Counted from the first letter of the stretch, positions 51,900 through 61,071 are shown. The stretch: DNA of 64,000 nucleotides from Pontibacter pamirensis (GCF_010015475.1 NZ_SSNI01000002.1:248001-312000); one strand, 5' to 3'. Made by a program: numbers and translations. Notes: a model not told the origin generated them from the letters alone.

Positions 51900-52109
51900 T
51901 TATGCGGTTGCCCATTCACGTTTGGGTTGGTAAAACATTGGTGCCATACGTTTGACTGCCTCTTTCTCTGCCTGATAAAATTCCAGATACTCTTCCTCTT
52001 CCATTTCTTCCCGGAGAGCTATATGAAAAAGAGCCATTTCAGGAAATAACTGATACTGTTCCATCCGCTCTTCGGGGTTGTTTCTGTTAAAGTCATAAAA
52101 GCTTTTCAT
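51900..52109 (-). CDS. Small acidic hypothetical protein
   Basis: A 69-residue protein with helix-forming acidic segments (ALREEMEEEEYLEFYQAEKEAVKRM). No family. The convergent terminator and the AT-rich upstream region support a gene, moderately. Confidence 0.5.
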   Translation of the reverse strand: MKSFYDFNRNNPEERMEQYQLFPEMALFHIALREEMEEEEYLEFYQAEKEAVKRMAPMFYQPKREWATA

Positions 52110-52239
52110 GGTTGCACTTAATTTTTTTAAAAATTTGATTTACATATTATTGCCAGATTAACATACTCTTAAAGAATTATTAAGTTGTTAACAACTTGGC
52201 ATTCAACACCATCAGTTAAGTATCAGCAGCAACTTCACT

Positions 52240-52278
52240 AAAAAATAAACCAGCTACACCAAATTGGTATAGCTGGTT
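52240..52278 (-). terminator. Terminator of the M49-like peptidase
   Basis: AACCAGCTA and TAGCTGGTT pair, with an inner imperfect CACCAA/TTGGTA extension; on the minus strand TTTATTTTTT follows. It lies about 100 bases after the stop. Confidence 0.65.
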
Positions 52279-52375
52279 AGCTAATATTCAGCAATTATAT
52301 ATTTTTCTTTTGTATTTACGGCAACCTTATTGAGCTACTAAAACAGTTATTTTAATATTAAGAGATAATTTATAA

Positions 52376-54034
52376 CTAATTAAGACTCAATACTTTTGCA
52401 CCCTGCTCAAAGACAATATCCACTGGTATGTTCGCTTTAGCCAAACGGTCTAAATCAGCTTGTAATTTAGAACTTACCTGACCTTGTTTATCCAGAAGCT
52501 CACCTACGCCTGCGTAATCTCCAGTGCCCTGCAGTATCAGAATTTTTTCAGACAGCTTGTTCATAGCCTCCCGCATTTTTACATAATTTACCCGGTACTT
52601 GCCTGTTTGCTCGTCACGCTCAAAAGCGCCATTCTCCTGAAAAAAGTTGAAGCGCACCATATTCGCCTTACCATGAGCACTGGCCGCGCCAAAACGAACA
52701 GAACGGAAAATTCCAGCCAGAAAGGTGGTATAGTAATCTTCCAGGCTGCCTTCTACTTCGCCTTTCTCGTGTAGCTGCGTTATCATGTACAGGCCAAGTA
52801 TATCAGCTTTGCCTTCTTCCAGTGCGGAGGCATGTTCTTTCAGCGCCTCACGCACAGTTCCCTTGTTATTTATAGTGTTCTTGATACCCAGTCCGTGCGC
52901 CACCTCGTGGAACATAGTATTGGCAAAGAACGCATCAAAAGTAACGTGCTGCTGCTGGTCTTCCACAATCAGCTCGTCCGTAATAGGCTCCATGATCTTA
53001 TCGAACTTTGCGCGCATGGCGTTTTTCAGTTGCAGGCGGCGGGTACCCTTCTGGAGTTGCACCTCCTCATCGTTCGGCAGGTTGATGGCGATGGTCTTAC
53101 TGCCCGCATTGCTGTCGCCGGCATAGTACACTACATCGTAGGCATTCAGGTCAGAGTCGGTGCCGGGTGTTTCCTGCTTAAACCTGGGCTCTACCGGTAG
53201 GCCGCGCTGTAGTTCAGGCAGGAAAGCGGCATATTTTTCAAGGCGCTCACTCCACTCCATGTCCTTCACCAGCACATAAGCCTCGTGTGCGGCTTTGTAG
53301 CCGAAAAGCTTGTCTTCGTACGTCTCGATTGGTCCAATCACCACATCAATCCGGTTGTTTTTCATGTCCATCCAGGCTAGGTCGCTTGGCTGATAGTTAT
53401 CCGTCAGGAGTGCCTCAGCGCGCAGGTTCAGATACTTCTTTAGCCCAGGTTCCTCTGCCAGAGCAGCAGCCTGCTTTAACAGGTCCGATGCGCGCTCCAC
53501 CTCTTCCTTAAACTGCACATGGTAAGGCACCGTCATCAGGTTCCCATTCGCATCGCGGCGCAGGAGCGTATACTGGCTATCTTTATCCGGCAGGTTTGCC
53601 TGCTCAAACTCCTCCTTCGTCATGTCCTGAGGGTAAAAGTTGGCTCCCTCGGGCTTTGGCCCTACTCCAGCTATAAAGGGCTCATTATTGTTCAGGCGGT
53701 CCCAGGGGCCATAGTTTATTCTTACAAACTGCTTCGCGTTTTCATTGTCCAGGGCAGCAAGAAGAGAGTCCTGCTTCCCGTAGGCTTCGTACCAGAACAG
53801 CTTGTTCATGATATCAGATGCTTGTATCAGCAACGGAATCATCTGCTTTTCCTGCGCACTCAGGTGGCCAAGGTCAGCGGTCAGGCGCACGCTCGTATAC
53901 ATGTCCAATTTCTGCTGCAGGTTATCGTCGGTCTGCACTGCTTCTGTGGTTTCTTCTGATTCGGTGGTTGTGCTGGTGCAACCAAAGGTGGCTGCCGCCA
54001 TAGCCGAAGCAAAAAGTATATGCTGTGGTTTCAT
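52376..54034 (-). CDS. M49-like (dipeptidyl-peptidase 3 family) lipoprotein peptidase
   Basis: A 552-residue lipoprotein (lipobox ending FGC, C19). Zinc motif HEVAH at 376-380 (FHEVAHGLG) and EEGKAD at 406-411 are the two M49-type metal regions. Classical M49 enzymes have six-residue HExxGH; here it is the five-residue HExxH, as in a subgroup that lacks part of the classical fold. Residues 40-350 carry IPLLIQASDIMNKLFWYEAYG and YGPWDRLNNNEPFIAGVG. Probable role: periplasmic cleavage of dipeptides, or another hydrolase reaction. Substrate unknown. Confidence 0.82.
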   Translation of the reverse strand: MKPQHILFASAMAAATFGCTSTTTESEETTEAVQTDDNLQQKLDMYTSVRLTADLGHLSAQEKQMIPLLIQASDIMNKLFWYEAYGKQDSLLAALDNENAKQFVRINYGPWDRLNNNEPFIAGVGPKPEGANFYPQDMTKEEFEQANLPDKDSQYTLLRRDANGNLMTVPYHVQFKEEVERASDLLKQAAALAEEPGLKKYLNLRAEALLTDNYQPSDLAWMDMKNNRIDVVIGPIETYEDKLFGYKAAHEAYVLVKDMEWSERLEKYAAFLPELQRGLPVEPRFKQETPGTDSDLNAYDVVYYAGDSNAGSKTIAINLPNDEEVQLQKGTRRLQLKNAMRAKFDKIMEPITDELIVEDQQQHVTFDAFFANTMFHEVAHGLGIKNTINNKGTVREALKEHASALEEGKADILGLYMITQLHEKGEVEGSLEDYYTTFLAGIFRSVRFGAASAHGKANMVRFNFFQENGAFERDEQTGKYRVNYVKMREAMNKLSEKILILQGTGDYAGVGELLDKQGQVSSKLQADLDRLAKANIPVDIVFEQGAKVLSLN

Positions 54035-54149
54035 GTAATATTTTTAGGGTTGTTTCAGCGATGAAGATAGTAAAAATTGAGGTGGTGGCAAACCTGCGGG
54101 TGGCACTGAGGCAGGGGCAAAAAAAAGAGACATCAAACCTGCTCAAAAC

Positions 54150-54185
54150 GAGGAAAGGGAAAAACCGTAGCCTTTCCCTTTCCTC
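54150..54185. terminator. Probable terminator near the dNK gene
   Basis: GAGGAAAGGG and CCCTTTCCTC form a 10-base-pair stem 33 bases after the deoxynucleoside kinase stop (minus strand). Confidence 0.55.
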
Positions 54186-54217
54186 AATGCTAATATCAGC
54201 CTTAGCGCTATAACGGC

Positions 54218-54832
54218 TTAAAACAAACCAAAAAGTTCGCGCTGTATCTTCTCAATAATAGAGCCTAGATCTTCAGGATTAGCCACAAAGTCCATGTTAT
54301 TCACATCAATTACCAACTGCTTCCCCTGGTCGTAACTGCTCATCCAGTTATTATAATGTTCGTTCAGGTTGCGGAGGTAGTTAATGCTGATGCTGCTCTC
54401 GTATTCGCGGTTCCGCTTCTCTATCTGTCCGATTAGTTTGGGCAGATCGGCTTTCAGGTAAATCATCAGATCCGGGGCTTTCACCATGCTGATCATGGAC
54501 TGGAACAGCGAAAAGTAGTTCTCATAGTCGCGGGTGCTCATCAGGCCCGACTGGTGCAGGTTTTTGGCAAAGATAAAGGCATCCTCATAGATTGTACGAT
54601 CCTGAATCACATCGTTGGTCTTTGCCTGTATCTGCTGCACCTGGTTGAAGCGGCTGTTCAGGAAGTACACCTGCAGGTGAAAAGCCCAGCGCTCCATGTC
54701 TTCATAAAAGTCCTTCAGGTAGGGGTTGTTTTCCACAGCCTCGAGGTATAGATCCCATTTAAAGTGCTGGGATAGTTTCGTTGCCAGGGTGGTTTTGCCA
54801 GCGCCAATGTTGCCGACGATTGCAATATGCAT
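54218..54832 (-). CDS. Deoxynucleoside kinase
   Basis: A 204-residue kinase phosphorylating deoxynucleosides with ATP for salvage. P-loop GNIGAGKTT at 7-15, QDRTIYEDAFIF in the substrate region (DR(S/T) motif) and RNREYESSISINYLRNLNEHY near the lid. The size and motifs match the dNK/dGK/dCK family; specificity among dA, dG and dC is not determinable. It stands alone. Confidence 0.95.
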   Translation of the reverse strand: MHIAIVGNIGAGKTTLATKLSQHFKWDLYLEAVENNPYLKDFYEDMERWAFHLQVYFLNSRFNQVQQIQAKTNDVIQDRTIYEDAFIFAKNLHQSGLMSTRDYENYFSLFQSMISMVKAPDLMIYLKADLPKLIGQIEKRNREYESSISINYLRNLNEHYNNWMSSYDQGKQLVIDVNNMDFVANPEDLGSIIEKIQRELFGLF

Positions 54833-55016
54833 GGTAATCTGTGGTTATAGTAAAAATCGGGAAGCAAAAGTACGGCTTTTTTGACAGACGAAGCCGGCCC
54901 GCTTCAGACAAGTTCCCCACGAGGTTATCAACATTCCCGCCCTGAGCAGCTCCTGCTTCTTAACCCCATGGTCCAAGGGCCGTACATCTAAAGGTAATAA
55001 CCTAAATCTGAAAGCT

Positions 55017-55193
55017 ATGACAAAAGGACATAACCAGGACGCAAACAAGCAGACCGATCCAAAACCAAAGAATCCGGACAACATAAAAGAAAACCGCCAC
55101 CTGACGGACAAGAAACAAAATAAGGACCCGGACCAGGGGCGCAACTCCGGTGAAGATCAGTCTGGCGGCACCAAAGGCCAGAATGCTATTTAA
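55017..55193 (+). CDS. Small hydrophilic protein
   Basis: A 58-residue protein (ATG at 55017) rich in Lys, Asn, Asp, Gln and Gly (MTKGHNQDANKQTDPKPKN...GTKGQNAI) with no cysteine, aromatic residues almost absent, so disordered. It ends 14 bases before a strong palindrome. It matches in character the small proteins at 7739 and 16484. Function unknown; hydrophilin-like. Confidence 0.55.
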   Translation: MTKGHNQDANKQTDPKPKNPDNIKENRHLTDKKQNKDPDQGRNSGEDQSGGTKGQNAI

Positions 55194-55206
55194 TTACAGA
55201 CCACTA

Positions 55207-55259
55207 AAACAAAGGGAACGCCTGGCAGCTATACATGCTGCCAGGCGTTCCCTTTGTTT
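55207..55259. terminator. Bidirectional terminator palindrome
   Basis: 23-base arms (55207-55229 and 55237-55259) pair perfectly around a 7-base loop, between the small protein (plus) and the coiled-coil protein (minus). Confidence 0.85.
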
Positions 55260-55274
55260 GGACTAAAGTTAAGC

Positions 55275-55904
55275 TTAGCGGTTACTTTCGATCATGTGTT
55301 CGTAAGCGTCTTTGGCTTCACGGCTTCTTTTGAGGGAGGCAAATTCTACCTGCAAAGCGGCAATCTTGATTTTATCACCGCTGCTGAGTTGATTCAGCAC
55401 TTCTGCCTTTCGGCTGTTTAGCTCCCCAAGCACAAACTCAGCATACTCCCAGTCGCGAAGGCTCCAGTTGCGGCGCTGCTCACGCGTTCTTTCCAACAGC
55501 CTGGCATAGACATCGCGCATTTTAGCGGGTTTAATCCTGTCAATATTAGTAGTACCGGTTAGTTCCCGTTCCCATCGCTCCAACTCCTTTCCTTCAAGGT
55601 CCACAGCAGTGCTTTCGTTGCGTTCCTCCCAGCTTTTGTAGCGTTGCTTTATGTCGTTATACTCTTCTCTGGATTCCTCAGACAGGCTTTGAGTGTTTCG
55701 GTTGAGGCTTGAGGTCAGGCTCTTAAACTCCTCCTTCACACTTGGCCACTCTTTCCTGATTGTGCTGTCCGCCTGGCTTGATCTGCGTTGCATCCAGGCG
55801 CGCAGCTCAGTTAGGTCCTGCTCCACCTCCGACTGTGCCTGCGCAGCTCCCAGTGTTGCAGTTGCGAATAAAAGCGTCAGCATCCACTTCATGACATTTT
55901 TCAT
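55275..55904 (-). CDS. Secreted coiled-coil hypothetical protein
   Basis: A 209-residue protein with a signal peptide (MKNVMKWMLTLLFATATLGAAQAQ) and an otherwise highly charged, helical sequence (LTELRAWMQRRSSQADST, SEESREEYNDIKQRYKSWEERNES, RTREQRRNWSLRDWEYAEF). No cysteine. It resembles periplasmic helical proteins of unknown role. Its gene is single and convergent with the small protein. Confidence 0.7.
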   Translation of the reverse strand: MKNVMKWMLTLLFATATLGAAQAQSEVEQDLTELRAWMQRRSSQADSTIRKEWPSVKEEFKSLTSSLNRNTQSLSEESREEYNDIKQRYKSWEERNESTAVDLEGKELERWERELTGTTNIDRIKPAKMRDVYARLLERTREQRRNWSLRDWEYAEFVLGELNSRKAEVLNQLSSGDKIKIAALQVEFASLKRSREAKDAYEHMIESNR

Positions 55905-56141
55905 AGGTAGTTCTTATTTAACTTAAACTATAACAGCTTATCACCGTAAAAATTATGCCACAAATATACAAAGCATATATCCCCTACACACAAATCTTGC
56001 GGCATCAGACAAAACTTTACTCAAACTTAAAACAGACAGAACGGTTATTGTACTATCTTTTGGAAGTAAACTTCGTTTATTATCCACAAGCGGTGAATAG
56101 TATACACCCTTAGCTCGCCGCTACGACAGATCATATGAACC

Positions 56142-58589
56142 ATGAGTAAAACAAAACATCATAAAGCCAGCTTTCATGAGACGGTAGTTTCCATATCAAA
56201 CCAGGATGATATTTTCCTGAGTGTGGATGAATTCCCGTTTAAAACGACGCTTAGCCTGGCGCCTCTGATTACGTATTGGGAGAACAAGGAGCAAAACGAC
56301 CCCAGCTGCAACGCTGCCCGGGTGCGTGAGCTGGCAGACCTGCTGCGCAACACCCCCGAGTTAGCAGGGCCCATCGACAACCCAACCATTATAGAGCAGT
56401 ATGTGGATACCGTTGATATACTGATGGAGGATGTTTTTCCGAGTGCACTCTGGGAAAAAGAGTTGATGGCAGCGGTTGTACCCTTCCGTTTTGAGAGTTT
56501 TTACGCCACGCCAAAGCTGGAGGAGCTAAAGCTGCTGGAAGGAGACAACTACATTGAAAAGCTAAACCTGGACCTGAAAACGCTGCTTTTCCGGCTCACG
56601 CTGTCAGCGTATACCCTGATACTGGAAAAGTTTTACAATGCCAATTTCAACATTGATGTTCCCTTTATTTTTATTGTGAAGGATAAATTCACGGGCCTGC
56701 CGCGCCACTATAAGCTCATCATCGACTTGAAGTTTATGGAGGTGAAGGCAAGAGGTGAAATAAAAGAGCTGACGACACAGGAGATCAACTTCCTCATTAA
56801 CCGCTACAACGACCTTGACCTCTGGATGATGAAATTACCGCCGGATAACTTTGAGTTTTCGGGCTTTGCCGTGTATGACTTTACGGAGGTCACTAACGAG
56901 GAAACTATTTCCGCGCTGCGTTTCGACCTGCTAGACAGAGGCGCTGTGAGCACAACAGAGGGCTTTCTGAACCTGCAGCAGAAGATGCGCATCCTTTTCG
57001 GCCTGCCCGGCATTAAGCTTGGCTTTGCCTCCTGCCCAGCACTACAGGAGTTCGACACTACCTATGCCCGCAAGATCTGGAATGGGCTGGTCCTGACACA
57101 GGACTGTGATATTGTACTTCCGGACCTGCAAAACTCTATTTACGAGCCTGTGCTTAAAAGAGGGAATACCATTGTAGTAGAAGACTTGAGCGTGTTCCCG
57201 AACCCGACTAAGGTAGAACAGAAACTAATTGAGTCCGGAATCCGGAACCTGATTATAGCACCACTTGAGTATGATGGCAAAACCATTGGCCTGATGGAGC
57301 TGGCCTCGCCTATACCGGGAGAACTGAATGCCCTCTCTACTATCAAGCTGAAAGAGATACTGCCCCTGTTTGCACTGGCCATGAACCGCAGCCTGGAAGA
57401 ATTACGCAGCAATATTCAGAGCATTATCAAGGAAAAGTATACTGCCATTCACCCCGTTGTGGAGTGGCGCTTCACCAAGGCAGCGGTTAACCTTCTGGAT
57501 AAAAGGGAACGTAACGCGAGTTCTGAAATCGAACCCATCGTATTTCGGGATATATACCCGCTCTATGGCTCTTCCGATATCCGCGGATCTGCCACTGAGC
57601 GCAACAAGGCCATACAAGGTGACCTGATCGAACAGCTGGTGCTGGCAAAAGAGGTGGTGCTCGCCGTGAAGGACAGCCTGCCGCTTTCCATTCTGGATGA
57701 GTTGGTGTATAAGATGGACAAGTACTCTCAGGATATCCTGAGTGAGCTTGGTTCGGGGGATGAGGTGCTGGTACTGGACTTCCTGCGCTCCGAAATCGAG
57801 CCGCTCTTTGACCACTTCCTGAAGAAGCGACCTACAGCACGCCCTGCAATAGAGGCGTACCAATTTGCTATCAGCAACCCCTATAAGGCAGTATATAACA
57901 AGCGCCGGGCGTATGAGGAAAGCCTTTTTATGATAAATGAAACAATCTCTACTTTTCTGGATCGGGAGGAGGAAAAAGCCCAGCAAATCTTTCCGCATTA
58001 TTTCGAGCGATACAAAACGGATGGCCTGGAGTACAACATTTACATTGGTTCCTCACTGCTGAACAACGGCGATTACCAATCCATCTACCTGAAGAACATG
58101 CGCCTGTGGCAACTGATGCTAACCTGCGAGATTGCCCGGCGCATCTATAAGCTGCGGGCAAACTTAAAGCTTCCGTTAGAAATTACGCAGCTCATACTCG
58201 TGCACAGCGACCCTCTCTCGATACGATTCAGAATGGATGAGAAAAAGTTTGATGTAGATGGCGCCAATAACATACGCTATGAGATTATCAAAAAGCGTAT
58301 TGACAAGGCAACAGTACGTGACACCGAAGAGCGCCTGACGCAACCAGGTAAGATTGCCATTGTGTATACACAGCAGAGAGAGGTGCAGGAATACCAACGT
58401 TATATTGAGTTTCTGCAATCAGAGAATTATATATGCGAAGAAATAGAGTATCTGGATGTAGAGGAGCTTCCAGGCGTGCCAGGGCTGAAGGCAATGCGCC
58501 TTTCCATCAACTTTAAAGAAGAGCTGCGGCATAATATTGATGCTGGGGATGAGTTGCTGAACATAGCCCAGAGCGCCAGCTTAAACTAG
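56142..58589 (+). CDS. Large GAF-domain protein of unknown function
   Basis: An 815-residue soluble protein. No signal or membrane helix. About 290-425 is a GAF-like domain (LEYDGKTIGLMELASP, LPLFALAMNRSLEELRSNIQ), a small-molecule or nucleotide sensor. About 1-280 and 440-815 show no recognised domain, but include many conserved-looking residues. It lacks a kinase, HD, GGDEF or EAL output, so a signal output cannot be named. Large GAF proteins of this kind are recalled in Cytophagales. It stands alone. Confidence 0.6.
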   Translation: MSKTKHHKASFHETVVSISNQDDIFLSVDEFPFKTTLSLAPLITYWENKEQNDPSCNAARVRELADLLRNTPELAGPIDNPTIIEQYVDTVDILMEDVFPSALWEKELMAAVVPFRFESFYATPKLEELKLLEGDNYIEKLNLDLKTLLFRLTLSAYTLILEKFYNANFNIDVPFIFIVKDKFTGLPRHYKLIIDLKFMEVKARGEIKELTTQEINFLINRYNDLDLWMMKLPPDNFEFSGFAVYDFTEVTNEETISALRFDLLDRGAVSTTEGFLNLQQKMRILFGLPGIKLGFASCPALQEFDTTYARKIWNGLVLTQDCDIVLPDLQNSIYEPVLKRGNTIVVEDLSVFPNPTKVEQKLIESGIRNLIIAPLEYDGKTIGLMELASPIPGELNALSTIKLKEILPLFALAMNRSLEELRSNIQSIIKEKYTAIHPVVEWRFTKAAVNLLDKRERNASSEIEPIVFRDIYPLYGSSDIRGSATERNKAIQGDLIEQLVLAKEVVLAVKDSLPLSILDELVYKMDKYSQDILSELGSGDEVLVLDFLRSEIEPLFDHFLKKRPTARPAIEAYQFAISNPYKAVYNKRRAYEESLFMINETISTFLDREEEKAQQIFPHYFERYKTDGLEYNIYIGSSLLNNGDYQSIYLKNMRLWQLMLTCEIARRIYKLRANLKLPLEITQLILVHSDPLSIRFRMDEKKFDVDGANNIRYEIIKKRIDKATVRDTEERLTQPGKIAIVYTQQREVQEYQRYIEFLQSENYICEEIEYLDVEELPGVPGLKAMRLSINFKEELRHNIDAGDELLNIAQSASLN

Positions 58590-58691
58590 CAAAAAGTCTT
58601 TATAATTGAATATAGGTATTATTATATTTAATATTTTTTTTAACTTATTCTAACTCATTATAAGAAACTTATTTATAGGTAGTTAATCAGC

Positions 58692-58722
58692 AAAAAGCAG
58701 CCTTCAAGTCAGGCTGCTTTTT
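58692..58722 (+). terminator. Terminator of the GAF gene
   Basis: AAAAAGCAGCCT and AGGCTGCTTTTT pair perfectly, followed by ATTTTCTTT; it lies about 100 bases after the stop. Confidence 0.8.
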
Positions 58723-58820
58723 ATTTTCTTTGTATTCTGGTGCAATTTTCACTTCAATCCACCCGTTTTGACCTAAACCTGCACAGGCAGGACATATTTT
58801 ATCAATTAACTTTTAGCCAA

Positions 58821-59648
58821 ATGAAATTGAAAAACAGATTGATGCCAGCCCTACTTTTCTGTGGTGTGGTAGCACTAAGTTCTTGCGACAAAAATGAGCA
58901 GGAATCTGTTAATCCAGAGTTCACACAGGGAATGCTTTCGCAAATTCTGGCAGACTCTTCAAAAGTAACTTCGTTCAGCTTTGCTGGTAAACAACTTAGC
59001 CAGGTAAATCACTACCACAAAGAAAGCGGAGAAGCGGAAACCTTTGAGAAGTATGAGTACGATGGTACGGGAAAGCTTACAAAAGCCTCCATGCATGCAA
59101 CTTCAGACAACGCGCTGCTAACAGAGCAGAAATACACTTATAACTCTAAGGGCCTTCTTGCTAAGATAGATATGGCCTACCACAAAGAAGGTAAAATAGA
59201 GTATACCGCTTATGCTACCTTTGACTACGATGAAAAGAATAACCTTCAGAAAAAATCTCTTTTTGAGGTAAGTAACGACGACAAGGGGGAAAAGGATGAA
59301 ACTGAAGCTATTCAAAAGTCATACACTACCTATGAGGTACTACCGAATGGCAACTATGCTGAAGAGAAGCAGTATGTGATTGACGGAAAAGGAAAAGCCA
59401 GCCTATTCTCCACCACTACTTACTCTTACGACACAAACCAGAACCCACTTCATGAGTTTGCAGAACCCGGCAGTGCCAGCAGTCCGAATAATCTTATTGC
59501 ATCGTCGGCTCTGGTACAGGACGGCAATAAGACATTTAAATACGCCTACGCTTATACTTATACTGAGCAGGGGTATCCGCTCACACAAACAGTAGTGACA
59601 CCCACTGGTAAAAGCGAAACGTATAACTATTTATACAGCAACCAATAA
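58821..59648 (+). CDS. Lipoprotein with YD-type repeats
   Basis: A 275-residue lipoprotein from the ATG at 58821 (signal MKLKNRLMPALLFCGVVALSSC). The body has repeated strands of the type YEYDGTGKLTKASM, YTYNSKGLLAKIDM, ATFDYDEKNNLQKKS, SYDTNQNPLHEF and AYTYTEQGYPLTQT, the Y-x-Y-(D/N)-x-x-G-x-(L) pattern of YD/RHS-like beta repeats. It is probably a surface or outer-membrane-anchored beta structure. Upstream residues to 58740 are not coding-like. Confidence 0.75.
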   Translation: MKLKNRLMPALLFCGVVALSSCDKNEQESVNPEFTQGMLSQILADSSKVTSFSFAGKQLSQVNHYHKESGEAETFEKYEYDGTGKLTKASMHATSDNALLTEQKYTYNSKGLLAKIDMAYHKEGKIEYTAYATFDYDEKNNLQKKSLFEVSNDDKGEKDETEAIQKSYTTYEVLPNGNYAEEKQYVIDGKGKASLFSTTTYSYDTNQNPLHEFAEPGSASSPNNLIASSALVQDGNKTFKYAYAYTYTEQGYPLTQTVVTPTGKSETYNYLYSNQ

Positions 59649-59669
59649 TCAAACTACTACATTAGGTTT

Positions 59670-59704
59670 AAATCGGCTCTGGGTCTGTTACTCAGGGCCG
59701 ATTT
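59670..59704 (+). terminator. Terminator of the YD-repeat lipoprotein
   Basis: AAATCGGCTCTG and CAGGGCCGATTT pair with one G-T, followed by T-rich DNA. Confidence 0.65.
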
Positions 59705-59899
59705 TGCTTTAATTAGACTTAACAGCCGCTCATCTTGAGAGTTATCCGCCTAATTAATTATATTTGCTCATAGGTACCCGGATTGCGGGCAGTCTTAATG
59801 ACACTCCCGTAACATGCTAAATACACAAGCTGTAGCTTACGGTCTTGTGATTATTATGCTGTTACAGACATTGTTCTACTACTGAAAAATTTAATTAGA

Positions 59900-60124
59900 A
59901 TGGCAAAAACAAAAATAACCGTAAACAACAATGGCTCGCTACGTGTAGAGGGCGACTTTGAAATTGTGGACAAGAACGGTAACACCTATGGTTTGGGTGG
60001 TCGCGAGCTGGTATCCATCTGCCGCTGTGGCCTTTCTAAAAACAAGCCTTTCTGCGATGCCTCGCACAAAGGCCATTTCGAGCACGAAGCCGAGGCTTTT
60101 GACCTGCCCCCAAAGAAGCAATAA
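59900..60124 (+). CDS. CDGSH iron-sulfur domain protein
   Basis: A 74-residue protein. The CDGSH cluster ligands are C41, C43, C52 and H56 in CRCGLSKNKPFCDASHKGH, fitting C-x-C-x2-S/T-x3-P-x-C-D-x2-H. It binds a 2Fe-2S cluster and may act in electron transfer or iron/redox sensing. The following gene starts 19 bases after the stop, so it may be in the same transcript. Confidence 0.93.
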   Translation: MAKTKITVNNNGSLRVEGDFEIVDKNGNTYGLGGRELVSICRCGLSKNKPFCDASHKGHFEHEAEAFDLPPKKQ

Positions 60125-60143
60125 TCTCTAAACAAACCCTTTG

Positions 60144-60587
60144 ATGGCAGATCGCTTCGTAACCATTGCCACTTTTAATGATGTAACGGAGGCCCATATC
60201 GTGAAAGGCCGCCTGGAGGCAGAGGGTATTCTCTGTTTTTTAGGCGACGAGCACATCGTGGGTGCACAGCCGTTTTACTCTGTGGCGGTGGGAGGCGTAA
60301 AACTGAAGGTAACGGCCCAGGACGCAGAAGAGGCACAGGCTATCATGGCCAAAATACATGGAGGTACTTCTGAGTACCTGTACAACGATGATCTGGAAAT
60401 GGCACCTCCCATGCAGGAGCATGTGTCTGCCAGAACCTGCCCCAACTGCGGTTCCGACAACGTAAATGAGGAGAAGTACAACAAGACAGTTTTCTCCATC
60501 AGTTATCTGCTGCTGGGGTTTCCCTTGCCTTTCATGAGCCGCAAATTTGTATGCTACAACTGCGGCCACCGCTGGAAAGCCAAATAA
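60144..60587 (+). CDS. DUF2007-like protein with C-terminal zinc ribbon
   Basis: A 147-residue protein from the ATG at 60144. N-terminal part is a DUF2007-type small alpha/beta domain (TFNDVTEAHIVKGRLEAEGI, GDEHIVGAQPFYSVAVGGVKLKV, often called a putative signal-transducing protein). The C-terminal part has a zinc ribbon with CPNCGSDNV and CYNCGHRW, separated by a hydrophobic stretch (ISYLLLGFPLPF) that may be a membrane-embedded helix. Role unknown. It follows the CDGSH gene and a strong terminator ends the unit. Confidence 0.85.
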   Translation: MADRFVTIATFNDVTEAHIVKGRLEAEGILCFLGDEHIVGAQPFYSVAVGGVKLKVTAQDAEEAQAIMAKIHGGTSEYLYNDDLEMAPPMQEHVSARTCPNCGSDNVNEEKYNKTVFSISYLLLGFPLPFMSRKFVCYNCGHRWKAK

Positions 60588-60617
60588 AAAAGGAAGCCTC
60601 TTGAGGCTTCCTTTTTT
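60586..60617. terminator. Terminator between the zinc-ribbon gene and the ACBP gene
   Basis: AAAAAAGGAAGCCTC and GAGGCTTCCTTTTTT, a 15-base-pair stem with a TT loop, lie between convergent genes and contain T-runs on both strands. Confidence 0.85.
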
Positions 60618-60636
60618 ATGGCCTACTAATCAGTGT

Positions 60637-60894
60637 TTACTCGCCAGCCAAGTTATTTACCAGCTGCACATACTCCTCGCGCGCGGACTCCTGGCTTTTT
60701 CCTTCCTGCTGTTTCCATGCATCCCACTTGGCAATGTTCTTAAAGTCGAAGCCGCCGGGCCGCTCGGTGTTTACGTCTCCGTCTGTTGCCTGCTTGTAGA
60801 GGCCGTACAGTTGCAGCAGCACGTTGTTGCTCGGGCGCTCTGTTAATGTCTTTGATTTTTCTACTGCGCTTTCAAATTCTGCTTGTGTAGCCAT
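60637..60894 (-). CDS. Acyl-CoA-binding protein
   Basis: An 85-residue four-helix protein. The ACBP signature YGLYKQATDGDVNTERPG (about 30-47) and FKNIAKWDAWKQQEGKS match the family, which binds medium/long-chain acyl-CoA in the cytoplasm as a pool former. The length is typical (about 85-90). Confidence 0.95.
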   Translation of the reverse strand: MATQAEFESAVEKSKTLTERPSNNVLLQLYGLYKQATDGDVNTERPGGFDFKNIAKWDAWKQQEGKSQESAREEYVQLVNNLAGE

Positions 60895-61071
60895 GTCATT
60901 GATTTTTTTTTAACCTTAACAATTTACTGGTGCTGCGTTAAATTAACAAAAATTAAGCTGCATACATACATCACACCTATTATGTTTCCTCCTGATTTTT
61001 CCGGAATTTAGCTGTGCTGTACCAGCCTTTTCGCTGTTGCAGCAGGCACATCAGCCATTTAAAAAAGAACT

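Noticed and set aside
53519..53959. Plus-strand open frame opposite the M49-like peptidase
   Set aside because: It lies on the opposite strand of a well supported gene and contains no domain.
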